From: Cloeon dipterum
Taxonomy: Eukaryota > Arthropoda > Insecta > Ephemeroptera > Baetidae
DNA: 64,000 bases
Direction of reading: 5' to 3'
Assembly (NCBI RefSeq): GCF_949628265.1
Contig: NC_088787.1
Location: 16,606,501 to 16,670,500, forward strand
The notes under the pieces are model-generated. The model searched no databases, was not told the DNA's origin, and saw nothing but the letters and a program-made list of their open reading frames with translations. The position numbers and the translations under genes are program-made. The first letter of the stretch is position 1, and the number at the start of each line of letters is the position of its first letter. Positions 25,283-36,749 of the stretch are shown piece by piece.

Positions 25283-25530
25283 TAGAAATTTAATGATGAG
25301 CGAAAAGTGGTTCCTCACAGCTGTATCGAGCTTATTTTTGACTGAGCGAAGTCCAGGAAACGCGGCTGGTCTGCTGTGTGCGAAGCGGATTCGCAAATCT
25401 GGGAGTTGAGCCTCCGAAAGGTGCGGCGCGATTGCTGCGTTGGTGTGATCAGTGTGTGTCTTTTGAGTGACTGTTGCGATTGGCTCTTTACGGTCCACAG
25501 CGGCGGCAGGTCAGAGGGTATTTTATAAAG
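25283..25530 (-). promoter_or_regulatory. Candidate TATA promoter and 5' exon of the second peroxidase gene
   Basis: On the minus strand CTTTATAAAATA (plus 25519-25530) precedes a GC-richer segment that ends in a good donor, TTTCTA|GTAAGT at 25283. A start near 25495 would give a leader exon of about 210 nt. The arrangement copies the sister gene, which also has a distant TATA-driven leader exon. The TATA motif reads partly on both strands, so direction rests on the downstream gene. Confidence 0.4.
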
Positions 25531-26473
25531 ATAGAGGACCCACGTCAGAGACAGCGGGGCCAGCAGGTCGGGAAAAGCGTCGAACGCAGCACCATTTGAA
25601 CGTGTGACCTTTTTTCATTGTTTTGTCTCAATCACGTGGAAGCACTAATCTGAGACTTTTCCCAATTATCGATTTCTTGTGTCAGCGCGGACACTTTTTT
25701 AAAGAAGTGATAAATAATGTGGTATTGGCTAGTTCATGTGTATTGGATATTTATTTTTGAAATTTCCATGACGCGTTTAGTAAAAATGTCGCGTCTGTCA
25801 CGAGACTTAAATAATGTCTTTGCGTATATTATTTGCTCAAATTGCGTACGCATGTAAGTATGCTTTCGTATGTGTCTTCTCGACTTTTCGCTACTTCCGC
25901 GTGTAGTATTGTTTTTATATTTTAGCTCATCCACGCCATAAAAAGCATCTGGCATTTTGAAATTGACACTACGCACGTCGATAAAATGCTTACTTAGCAG
26001 TGCTAACTCACATATATTATCTTCTCATAACCGGATGATTTTAACTGATGTAGAAATATATTATTAGAAAATTCGGAATTTTCTTGCACTCTGAAGCCTT
26101 TAGGAGGCCATATGGAGCCCGTAAGCATGATCGCCAGACAAGTTGAGGTCGTCAGCATTGATCAGACTCATTGGAACATGGCGAAAATGCGGTATGGGCG
26201 AAATTTTCAAATCCGCATACACCTGGATGCAGGACTGGGTATATCCCGGGGAGCTTATCAAACTTGCAGTGCAGTGTTTTTTTGCGGAATTTACCAGTAT
26301 TGTGCGGTTTTTTACACCTCATGGTTATATAATGAACAAATTCCGTATATGGAGAGGGAATGGGTTTTCGTTGACTCATGACGAGGGACAGTTTTATCGG
26401 CATCATTGGCAGCATTAAAAGCCTAAAGATTCTCACTTTTTGTAAGTTCGAGGAAGAAAGGAAGCAATTAGAG

Positions 26474-27087
26474 TTCGTCAATTTTGCAATGCTAAAATGC
26501 AGCAGTTTTTTGCGCAAAAAAAACTGGAAGAACCACTAGTTTTGGTTCTGTCCGCATTTTTCCGAATTTAACCCCGAAAAAGTCGAAATATATTTCGTTC
26601 CAAAAAGTTAATAATTTTGGAAAATTACGATGGGAGTTAATGTTTTCTATCTCTTTGTGAAAACAGTGCAGGGTTCGCAAAAAACCCGCATTATTTCGGA
26701 AAAAACCAACTGCATTGCAAAAAACGTTTTTGGACGTATTTTATGCAATTTTTATTGAAAATAAAAAATTTACACGTTGGATGACCAAAAATAGGGATTT
26801 TTATAAATCAGTAAAACACCACTGGTTTCATTAAAAGAAAGACAATAACTGTATCACAAACCGAATTTTTTCAAAAATATCTGTCTTTTTTAGCGCAAAA
26901 ATGTAGACCTTTTCGAGATATATAATTCGGACAAATGTAGAAAAAACCAAAACTAGATGAGGGTTTTTCCAACTGCTTTTTGTGCAAAAAAACAAGTGTT
27001 GCATTTTTGCACATTGCAAAATTGGCGAAACCTGATCCATTGGCTTTTATACTGATTTTGTAAAATCCCTATTTATGGTCATGCATC
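26474..27087. repeat. Nested inverted-repeat region
   Basis: The segment 26474-26592 recurs, inverted and diverged, at about 26900-27028. Shared blocks include TTCGTCAATTTTGCAATG, CTAGTTTTGGTT (26536-26547 against 26945-26956) and TCCGAATT. A second pair, 26780-26812 and 27051-27087 inverted, shares GATGACC and ATAGGGATTTT. The order A-B-A'-B' is not a simple hairpin, so it looks like overlapping foldback insertions or a rearranged DNA element. No protein coding is seen. Further diverged pieces occur to about 27640 (for example TTTTATATGCAATTTTTATGAG at 27554-27575, in part like 26739-26760). Confidence 0.5.
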
Positions 27088-27366
27088 ATGGTTTTTGGGA
27101 ACCCTAAAAGCAATACGTCATGGTTCCGGAAAAGCGAATTTCCTTGTTGCAAATATTTCGTTAAATAAAATTTGGGTGTTGAGAGTGATGAGCAAGTTTA
27201 CCGGCACGACCAGGACGAATAAGTAAAAATTCACTGTCTCCGCCGACATAATTTTAAAAGTGAGCACTTTTGCGAGGTTTACAATTTACATGCAGTTGTT
27301 ATTTACTGACAAAGATATGGCTAATTTTAAGAGTTATGTAGAACTTTAAAAAATTACGAATCTGGT

Positions 27367-27535
27367 AGGGGGTTGTGGGGGGAGGGGACTAAACAGGGAC
27401 AAGGTTAAGAGCTCTTAACAGGGACAGGGGGACGGGACAGGGATGAACCCGAGAAAAATGGGACAGGGATGGGGTTATTTTGTCTTGGGACGGGACAGGG
27501 ACGGGACCAAAAACCCGTCACGGTTCCCCTCTCTA
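27367..27535. repeat. Degenerate GGGACA-rich tandem stretch
   Basis: On the plus strand, variants of GGGACAGGGA and GGGACGGGAC recur about ten times between 27390 and 27510, separated by short spacers. This is strongly G-rich against an AT-rich background. It could form G-quadruplexes or be a decayed minisatellite. Confidence 0.6.
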
Positions 27536-27653
27536 CTCATGGGGTTTTAAACATTTTATATGCAATTTTTATGAGCACCAAAAATGCGGGAGAAGCTAGA
27601 TAGCTGCAGAAAACCCGCCAAAAAAACGCAAAAAACTGGTTAATACCCATGCT

Positions 27654-27866
27654 CAGCCCTGCCTGGATGGCGCCATCCACAAAGACTTGTCTCGAGCTGG
27701 ACGAAAAGGGCTCTGTGGCGGCCGGTTCAACGGCCCTTTTCTCCTTCAGGTCGTCAGGGCCGCTCTTAACCCAAGCAGCTTGTGTACCTGATCGTGCACA
27801 AATTGGGCGGCGGCACCACCCTGTTTACCGTCATCTTCTGGAACCCCGCGAAATGCACCAGCTGTA
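27654..27866 (+). pseudogene. Broken serpin C-terminal fragment
   Basis: Three short frames together recall the end of a serpin. DGAIHK (about 27666-27683) matches the serpin DxxHK motif. TCLELDEKGSVAAGSTALFSF (from 27685) matches the hinge of the reactive-centre loop (E-x-G-x-x-A-A-x-x-x-A). QLVYLIVHKLGGGTTLF...WNPAK (from 27768) matches the final strands (PFxYLIxDxxTGTxLFxGxVxNP). Two frame changes separate them: one after HK and one after RSSGP. No upstream serpin body was found, so this is a relic of a retroposed or exon-duplicated gene. It is GC-rich compared with its flanks. Confidence 0.6.
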
Positions 27867-29245
27867 AAGTGCGCACGACCCCTAACTTTTGTATTAAAAT
27901 TAGGACAGCAAACAATTTCGTGTGGTGTTCTTTTTAAAATTTGGAATTTTGCAAACAAATTTTAACAAAAATAGTTTTTTAACCATAGTGCGCATCTGTA
28001 GGCTTATAATGACTTTATTTACATATTCAAGATTTTAATTTTCTGTTTTTAATTATCTCTAATTGAAACTAAATCAGTAAAGTTAGGCTAAATTTGCTGT
28101 TTAACAAAAAACACCATCAACAGCATGTGGCTAAAAGCTAGGCAAGTAGCGTAACTAAATCAAATATTAAATTTATAACTTAAATTAATGCAGCTTAAAT
28201 ATGTACTTTGATATTGTGTGTTACTTAAGCTTAATGAATAAGCATCCACGAGTTGGTCATCGACCTATTCAATATGCCTGGTGCGTACCATTCTTCCGCG
28301 GCCATTCATTTTCTTGTTATCTATTACACTACGTACATGTGGGATCACCAGCACCAATTATATCAAGCTCAAATTATCCGCATTCATTTTTTGGCTTAAA
28401 AAGATTTTATTAATATATTTTGTTAATGACACATTAACTCTTCCTTTTACATATCAACGGATAGTGCGATTTCATTTTTGAATGATTGATTCTAGGGTTT
28501 AATTACTCCAATCATAATTGTAGTAGCTTATAAATATGAAAAATATTAAAGGAACTGTGCTAATTGTCAATACTCAATTATAAAGAACTTATGTTTTGTT
28601 AATGGTTCACTTAACGTGAAAATTTATCAACATTTTAATTCATGCTCACAAAAATGGATACATCATATGAATATATAGATCTTGTTTAAATAAAACCAGC
28701 GTTATATCTTTTATATTTGCCAGTTACTTTCATTCAATAGAAACATCAAACATTTTAGCAGAATTAACGGAATGGACAACTCCTGGAAAACACCTACACC
28801 AGGCAGTCACCAGAAGAAACAAAAATTTAATTGAAGGTGCGCTTGATTGGCACCTTCATAAGTTCGAAAACAAAATGACTTCAATATAACATTTTGTCAG
28901 TTAACAGCAATATCAGTTCTCAGGTAGCCTAAATATCGTGCCAAAGAGTTGAAAAGAAATTACTTTCAGAGAACATACGAACTTTCACACAGCTTATTGT
29001 TACACCTCAAATATAGTTCATTTTTCAGTAAACAAGATAATTAAAAGGAAAAATACCCAGCATGAACATCAAAATCCAGTTATTTTTATTTGGGGTAATT
29101 CAATAAAAGCAGGCTAAAAGAGCTATGAATAATCTTGTAAGATAATTTGAAGTCGAGCGGACTTCATATTTTTACAATGTTCACATTATTGGAATATTAT
29201 GCTAGAATATTTTGTAGCAAATTTGTCAATACGAGATTCAATACA
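27867..29245. other. Gene-free spacer
   Basis: AT-rich sequence. No exons, RNA genes or structured repeats were recognised. The last few hundred bases probably contain the VPS29 3' UTR on the minus strand. Confidence 0.4.
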
Positions 29246-30174
29246 TTAGTTTTTTTTATACTCAATACGCTCAACTTTGACCTCCTCCCCTTGCAGTTGA
29301 TACACGTATGTCATTACAGTTGAGCTCTTAATGTCCATCAGCATGAAAGAAGGTATGACATTACTGAAAAGAAACATAACATTAAAATTGCTGGCAATTT
29401 AGCGTTTCCTAAACAAATCTACTTCTCCAAAGGGTGATAGGCGCCTGTCGCTGAGCCAGGGTTGATATAGAATTTGTTCCCGTGCTCATATGCCTCAAAT
29501 TTGTGGGTGTGACCAGAGATGAGGATGTCAACATCGAGCTGTCGTTGCACAAGAGCCAGAGCCTCTGGGTCGCCCCATGGAACTACCTGATGACCATGGC
29601 ATAGGCCTATACGGAATTGGCCCACGGTTACTACTTTCTGCTCAGGGTAGACTAAATTCTGAAAATATATTTGCATCAATTTGAAATTTTTAGATATTGC
29701 AATAATTTTTTTATGTGTGCTTTATTTAGCACTGAAGACCCACCTCATCAAAGTCGCCTCTGACAATGTGAACATCACTGGCGAGTGTTTTCAGATAGTC
29801 AAATGACTCCTTGGTGCACAAGTTCCCTGTACATAAAATATGTTGGATTCGTCCTGGCACAAGCAGCTTCCTGAACTTCGCTGGAAAACTGCTACATCTG
29901 TGCGGGATGTGCAGGTCGCCCAGAACCAAAACCAGCTGCAATTAAGAGTAGTTTAGTATTACTCACATATCTTATCCGATTTTGTGTGCTTCTGGCTTTC
30001 ATTTGTTAGTCATGACTATCATGAATGTCCGTAAACTAGTTTTAAGTAAATTATCAAAATGAGATTGGTGTAAGCTGAAGCTTGTTTGAATTTGAGTCTG
30101 TTTCGGCCTTTTTCTTTAAGATTCTTGCTGTGCTTGTTTGCTATTAAAAGACATTAAAGATTACTTACAACCAT
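29246..30174 (-). CDS. VPS29: VPS29, retromer subunit
   Basis: Four exons (30174-30169, 29935-29744, 29658-29423, 29363-29246) give 183 residues, against 182 in human. The sequence follows the family almost throughout: [46 protein letters not shown], then [43 protein letters not shown] and a C-terminal IEYKKN. VPS29 has a metallophosphoesterase fold, binds VPS35 and helps build the retromer coat for endosome-to-Golgi and endosome-to-surface recycling. The first coding exon is only ATGGTT, joined to a consensus GTAAGT donor. The gene is in tandem with VPS37 on the same strand. Confidence 0.96.
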
Positions 30175-30905
30175 ATTAGCTAGAGAGTAGTAAATTGCAA
30201 TTAAGCCACTGAGATTGTATGCGGCGAGAAAATAACAAGATCAAATCACATGAAAATAGGGGCGTGGCACTATTATTGGTGACTGGTCACATCAGGATAC
30301 ATAGAACGGGAGCAACATAGTAGTAAGAAGTACTTCAACTTTTGACAGTTCTATTATATCTCTATCCTTTAGTGAAAAATATTTGAATTTACAGCAAGCA
30401 TAATGGTTACTCAAATAAATTTTAAATTAAACTGTGCTCCAAAATTTATTTATCTTTTTATTTATTAAGCACTAATAACTTCAATTATTGTTGGTTAACA
30501 GTATAGTCTATCATAATTATAATAAGGGATTGAGTCATCCTAATAAATTCATTACCTTAAACTGCAAACTGTATTATAAAAAACAGGATAATATACACTT
30601 TATATTTTAAATAATATAAAACAAAGTGTTATTTTCAAATGAATTATGTATTCTTTTTGTTTCTTTAAAACATTGCGAGAAAATGGTAACAACTATTTAC
30701 GCTATATACAATATTAAATGATAGCACAGGTTTCAACAAAATTATTTAAACAGTAATAGTTATGAAATAATATTTGAATTTTATTGCACCTCAAATTTGA
30801 CTGTTTTCAATGCCATTTTGTGTTTTCAACAACTAAAAGATGTAATGTTTGAAAAGCTTTACTTTCTAACATCATGAGGTTCTTTGATTGAAGGCAATAA
30901 ACTAG

Positions 30906-31861
30906 CTAATATGGGGGATAGGGCATATTATTATTTGACATCGGATAAGGGGTTGGTTGCGCAGGGTAGGGCAGCCTCGCAGGAATTGGCGGTGGATACG
31001 ACTCTGCCGGTGATGCTAAAATCTCAGCCATCTTGTCTGCCTTGACTCTTCTCAAATGCATTTGTTTTCTCTTCACTAGAAATTGTTCGATGAATTGATC
31101 TAGATCGATATCCGAGGACAAATACTGCTCAGCCAACGCCTAAATAAATGAACCATGTTTAGAAAAGAGATTGAAAGTAACAAAAGAGATTACATCCGAT
31201 TCCTCTTCGCTTTCAGCAGCTGCTGCCTTCAGAATGTCTAGAGCTGAATCCAGGGACACATTTCCAGATTTTTGTGCTAAAAATATAATTTTTGAATACC
31301 TAAACTTTTGTGGATAAATAATACGCCTTACCTAGTTCAGCAGTTTTTCCTTGAACATTTTGGCAAAGCTGTTGTGCTTTTTCTGAAAGCTCCAGCAATT
31401 TTTCCTTGCCTTCCCTTAATTTTGGCTCATATGTAAGATTGAAATCGGCCAGTGATCGGTTGCTTGCCAGCAAAAGCTCCTTTTCAGAGTCATGTGTCTT
31501 GTTCTGGTAATAATATTATGAAGTTTGCTCATTACATATTTTGAATTTTCTTTGCAAGTAGAAACATCAACTTTCTGTATTTCTTAAGTTTTAAACACGG
31601 CGTAGGGCGTAAAATGCTCCCTTTTAAGCATTTCAAGATAAGATAATGGACTATAAATATAAAGTTTTTTAAAATCAAATTGGTTAAATTGCTAAAAAAA
31701 TCTGCGGAAGCAAAATTTTCAACCTGTTTAAAATCCTTAAGCAATTCCTCGAATTTCCCATCGTTGTTAACTATGTCCTTCAACTCTTCGATGTTTAAAT
31801 GTGCCAACAAGCCTATTCCTGCTGTCAAATCAGGCTCCGCAGGCTGGAAATTGCTGTACAT
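30906..31861 (-). CDS. VPS37B: VPS37 (B/C type), ESCRT-I subunit
   Basis: Four exons (31861-31724, 31503-31332, 31276-31194, 31139-30906) give 208 residues. The N-terminus (LAHLNIEELKDIVNNDGKFEELLKD) and the coiled middle (ASNRSLADFNLTYEPKLREGKEKLLELSEK) match the Mod(r)/VPS37 domain. The helical end (LDQFIEQFLVKRKQMHLRRVKADKM) is family-typical. A Pro/Tyr-rich tail with repeated PYP follows, as in VPS37B/C. The family bridges TSG101 and VPS28 in ESCRT-I for sorting ubiquitinated cargo into multivesicular bodies. A 5' non-coding exon probably ends at 31931 (donor GTAATTT), spliced to the acceptor at 31881. Choice of B over C paralogue is not certain. Confidence 0.88.
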
Positions 31862-32850
31862 GGTACGACGGTTGAGGGATCTAAAATATGCGTGTAAAAG
31901 CCTGATGATTATTAGAATGAATTAAATTACTGACATCACTTGAATGCGAAATAGAAGTAATGATGTGCTGGAGCTGGGTTGCAATCAAATACTCAAAACA
32001 AACACTCCGCAGGCCCGCACCTCACTTTACTTGTCTAACAGAAACGCCGTCAGATGACTCACGGCTCGCTCAAAGACACAACACGTCAGAGGTCGGAGAG
32101 GGGGAAGGAAAAAGGAAAGGATCAAAGGAGAGATTTTGTTGTGTTAAAGTTGAGATAATTTTTTTTTATTATATTGCCTTCCTCTCTATCTATTATGATT
32201 TTAATACGATCCGGCCATATATGTACAGTAGTTGTTGAAATCTTTCAATTCTATGAGTTGAACAAAACGATATTTTTGATTTATGTATATAATATGATCA
32301 TCATATTTTACATATTTTAATAGTTATATCCGCTATCCGCCCTTACGTTGCTATGCAATAGTACCTAACATTTTGTCAAAATATAATGATATATTTTGAA
32401 AATATAACCAGAATAAAATGAAATAATATAATATTCATAATACATATATTGATTATAAATACCATAAATACCCTGCACATAGAGGAAGGGACAAGACTGA
32501 CTAAAACTTAAAAATAAAGAGAGAAAAATTGTAATAGTTGATGATTCGATTATAAGGGGTTTCAAAACTCTGATTTTTTTAAATAATGTTGATTGTTATT
32601 TAATAAATAATATTGCATCGAAATGGCGCAATGTGAACACTTATTGTAAGTACGTAGTAGAGTAGTGTGAAGTTCAAAAACCCCAGCTTGACCTTGGTAA
32701 CGGTCTAGTCTCTCTCGACCAATCAGCGAAAAGGAGGGAAGAAAACTGACATGGCTGCTTTGCTTTGTTGTCCTCATTGTGTGTTTATACAAAATTCACG
32801 CGTTTGTTGACATTTCTTGCATGGTTGGACCGTCTTAGAACAGCGCAGAA
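31862..32850. promoter_or_regulatory. Head-to-head promoter region of VPS37 and PPM1D
   Basis: These 989 bp separate the divergent starts of VPS37 (minus) and PPM1D (plus). They include a likely VPS37 leader exon from about 31931 to 32050. The middle (32150-32600) is very AT-rich. No TATA box with good spacing was found for either gene, as is common for housekeeping promoters. Confidence 0.4.
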
Positions 32851-34905
32851 ATGTCTGCGAGCATCGGGGTGAACCTCCGGGTGACTGGTCACAGCCATCA
32901 AGGTGGAAGAAAGTACATGGAGGATATTTTCTCCGTTGCCTACCAGTCGACCGCAGATGAGAAGGACTTGGAATATGCGTTCTTCGGCATCTTCGACGGA
33001 CACGGTGGTCGTGATGCTGCTCAGTTTGCTAAGGACAATCTTATGGACTTCATCGTGAAGCAGAAAAGCTTCTGGTCTGACAGAGATGAAGACGTCCTCC
33101 GGGCAATTAGTGAAGGATTCGTTGCTACTCATAATGCTATGTGGAAAGTGATCGGTGAGAGTAATCATTATTTGGTCATATTATCTCCAATCGTGAATTA
33201 AACATCTGTCTTTGACGCTTTTTAACGCTCTTAACCTGCTTTAGATAAATGGCCAAAAACTTCGAGTGGGCTGCCAAGCACATCTGGAACGACTGCTAGT
33301 GTTGCTTTCATCAGAAGAGGAAAAGTTTATATAGGTCATGTTGGTGATTCTGGGATTGTACTTGGATGCTCTGACGAACGTAAGAATATCTAACGTAATG
33401 TTCATAATAACAAATGAATTAAAATTTTATTGTTGTATTAATTGTTAAAAATTGAGCGCACAATTTGCTGTTCAATGTTATGCAAAACCATGCAGCATTT
33501 TAATTTTCCACAGTTGATGGAGAGTGGAAGGCGATGCCTTTGACAAATGATCACAAACCTGAGTGCGAGAAAGAATCACGACGGATTCATGATGCTGGTG
33601 GTAAAGTTGTCAACAAAATGGGGGTACCAAGAGTTGTGTGGAATCGCCCAAAGCCTGGTCATCAAGGTCCTGTTAGGCGATCAACTCCATTTGACGAGGT
33701 TCCATTTTTAGCTGTCGCTCGTGCTCTAGGTAAATTAAATATTAATTTGCGTAAAACTTTTGACACATTCATTAAACTATAGGAGACCTTTGGAGCCACA
33801 ACAAAGAGCATGATTCTTTTGTTGTGTCACCTGTGCCAGATGTCCATGTGTTCAAAGCCGATGCATCAAAACACAGGTGTCTCATTTTAGGGACAGACGG
33901 TCTGTGGAATGTTATGACACCTCAACAAGCAGTTCAAATTGTGCAGGAAACAGAGAGATACAATGCATCTCGCTTGATGGAGGTTGGTGCTAAATAATTG
34001 ATGTCCAAATTTCCGTACTAAAGCACGTTGCCTAGACAAATGAATCTTGGATAAATCCATCTCACTACCTGGTTGCTAGAGGTCTGCGTCAGTGGGGAAA
34101 TTTGAAAATGAGAGCTGACAACACCAGTGTTGTCACTCTGTTGCTTGATCCTCCAGGTCCACCCAAATACCAGGTAAAATTTTTGACTAAATTCTGGAAG
34201 AGCGGCACTAAACTTGTCTTTTAAATTCAGGTTAGACACCAAGGAAGTCCAAGCACAGCCAACAATCAAGACCAAAGCTTTTGGGACACTGATCCAGAGG
34301 ATGTTGCGACTGAAGTTGGCAACTTTCTTCATGATGATCCCTCACAACCACCAACATCGCTACAACATGTACCTTGTTTGGATGCAGCTCCTGATTGTGT
34401 CCCAACAGCTGTTGAAGCTCCTGTGCCAAGCCCAAAGGAGCCGTTGCCAAGCAAGACTGTTCGAGGAGCAGTCTTGTCTGACGAGACCAAAGCCAGAAAA
34501 AGACCCTTACCATCACAATCATCTGTGCATGTCAAGAAAAGACAAGGCCTCGTAAGTGTTGATATTATTTAGTGTCAAAATTTAACTATCACATAAGATT
34601 ATATTAAAATGGAAATAGTAGCTTGCATCCTGCCATCTACAATTTCTACAAGTCTTTTTTAATCTATAAATGAAAAGAAACCAAGACAAAAATCCATCCT
34701 AAATAATAACACTTTACGTAATATTATAATGTATTGTCTTTATAGATTTTTGATGAAAATATATTTAATTGGTTTTTTGCAGGCAGAAAACAGGGGAAGT
34801 GTTGAGAAAGAGAAACACAGGACGCCTCCTTCTGTTAAGAGGGAGCTCCGGTCAAACAATGTACCACTCAGGAAGAGATTGCGACCTTCGATTGCAGTGA
34901 AGTGA
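32851..34905 (+). CDS. PPM1D: PPM1D/Wip1-like PP2C serine/threonine phosphatase
   Basis: Seven exons (32851-33154, 33245-33379, 33514-33729, 33783-33982, 34036-34173, 34231-34551, 34783-34905) give 478 residues. PP2C metal-binding motifs are clear: [24 protein letters not shown] and [29 protein letters not shown] is the basic insertion loop that marks PPM1D within PP2[25 protein letters not shown] also follows PPM1D. The low-complexity tail ends in a basic cluster ([10 protein letters not shown]) that could be a nuclear signal. In vertebrates the enzyme dephosphorylates p53, ATM and Chk kinases and shuts off the damage response. It converges with RAD1, another damage-response gene. Confidence 0.93.
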
Positions 34906-35561
34906 CGAGACTTTTATTTTTTCTAGCATGGTCTGTGATAGCACGTGCCTCTTTCTACTTTTATAATTGTTGCAGGCCATCGGTCATTGTTATTTATTTC
35001 AGTTTGGTTCATCGTCACGACGCAAAACTCGTCATTGGAAAACCACCAACCGTATTGGTCTATTTAATTTAAATTCGCGTTTAACGATTCTTGTCAATGA
35101 TTTTTGTTCTATTAGTCTACTGTTTATTGTACATATTGGTATATTCTGCAACTCTCTAGCGCACACATTACCAATCTTTATTTTTCGGCGTTTTGCCAAA
35201 TTGTTACTCTAAACTGAAAGTTAGGAGTAACAAAAGTAGAACCAATAACTTTGAAAAATCATTTATATTTTTTACAAGACGATTGTCAGTGATGTGGAAA
35301 AGTAATACTGATCTCGAGTAAGCACCCACTCGCCTTTTATTTAGGCCCTTGGAACAAAGGGGCCAAAAAATTTCACAGCACATGTTTAATTCTTATAACA
35401 ATATTGTTGTAAGATTTAAAGTTATTTGTGTGTTCCAAACTTTAGTAACACATCTTGTGCATAATTGGGATTGTAAAACGAATTGATAGAGGAAAAGAAT
35501 TATAAATATTTTTGATACAGGAGAATAAAATATGCTACAATTCGTTGTATTCAATGCGTTT
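34906..35561. other. Convergent 3' region of PPM1D and RAD1
   Basis: This 656-bp interval between two stop codons on opposite strands should contain both 3' UTRs. No further gene was seen. Confidence 0.4.
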
Positions 35562-36749
35562 TTAATCATCATCCACCACAGGCAAGCACTAGAAAAGAAT
35601 CTGTGTGAAATTAATAATATTCCAACCATGATACATACATGGAATTCGATGAAGCAGATGTGTCCATAGTCATTTTTAATCATGAACTGCATGCACAATA
35701 ACCCCCCATCATCGGTTCGAATTGAGACCTTCTGGGAGATAGCCAAAGCTTTCAAGGCTTGCTTGAAGTGGCAGTATTTGTACCTATTTTTAAAAAATTG
35801 TATGATTTTGAATGGTATTAAAAATGTAAGATCCAGAAAGGCCTACTTTGAAGTAGAGTCACTCTCACACTGGAAGAGCTCAATCATATCACTGTCTTTA
35901 GAGATGTCAATCTAGAAAAATCAGGATTCAATTAATAAGTCCTTTTCATGAGCGCTGAAAATTACAAACCTCAACTTCACCCATGTATCCCACAGTTCTC
36001 AATTTAACTATGGGTTCATTTGAATACAAATTTAATTCCACAATATCAGTGCTTGGCTCAATCGCGTTGAAAATTTCCTTCAAGGGTTCAGATTTTAAAA
36101 TAATCTTGTTGATCACATCATCTGAAGTAAAATCAAAATTTGCAAGCTCTTCAACCTCCAGTGTCCTGATTGAGCAGTCTGTTACAACATCCTCCTCTTC
36201 AAGTCTTTAACCAAATTAAAAGTTATTTTTTTCCTTTTCTAGATATATGTAATATCAATATTACAGAAGTTGAATAGGATGCCCATAGCCCTGATATCGA
36301 AGCATTAAAGCAGTGGGGGAAGAATTACTGTTAGCATCTCCAAATATATCCAAACATTCCAACAGAACATTAAGATCTAGAGAAAAGCTGACACTTTCAT
36401 CTGTTGGTTGAAGGGTATATTCCTGCAAATTAACATTATGGCAAACTATCAAGTTAAAATATATGTTTAAGAGCATACCTGGAAAATTTCAGTTTGTATG
36501 AAAGCATTGGCTTGACAACATTTTGCAGACTCCACAGAAACTTTCAGGCCACTGTCTGTTGCAAAACAAGTTGCCCTCTGCAAATGTAAAAATTGAAATC
36601 CAACATAAAGCAGGATATGAACTTTTGCATACTGGATGGAAATTAATCGCTTTGAGGAGATGATAAATGTTTTTCACGTTGTCCATTCGAAAAACAAGTT
36701 GATATTGAGACTCTTCAGCGTCAACTGTGGTTGACACTTGTACTGGCAT
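35562..36749 (-). CDS. RAD1: RAD1, 9-1-1 checkpoint clamp subunit
   Basis: Seven exons (36749-36633, 36577-36479, 36422-36265, 36204-35970, 35911-35847, 35783-35639, 35588-35562) give 281 residues, against 282 in human. Matches run in order: MDNVKNIYHLLKAINF, RATCFATDSGLKVSVESAKC, CQANAFIQTEIFQ, VSFSLDLNVLLECLDIFG, MLRYQGYGHP, VINKIILKSEPLKE, DSDMIELFQCE, LAISQKVSIRTDDGG and HICFIEFHC. The product pairs with RAD9 and HUS1 in a PCNA-like ring loaded at damaged DNA to activate ATR. The last exon is only 27 nt. Start is chosen at MPVQV by length and family start; longer upstream frames would add unrelated residues. Confidence 0.95.

Noticed and set aside
25229-25498. 89-codon minus-strand frame near the candidate peroxidase promoter
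   Set aside because: It lies downstream of a TATA box and ends past a good donor, so it fits better as a non-coding leader exon.
26112-26517. Overlapping 80-120-codon frames on both strands
   Set aside because: They overlap each other in repeat-rich DNA, with no recognised family or splice structure.
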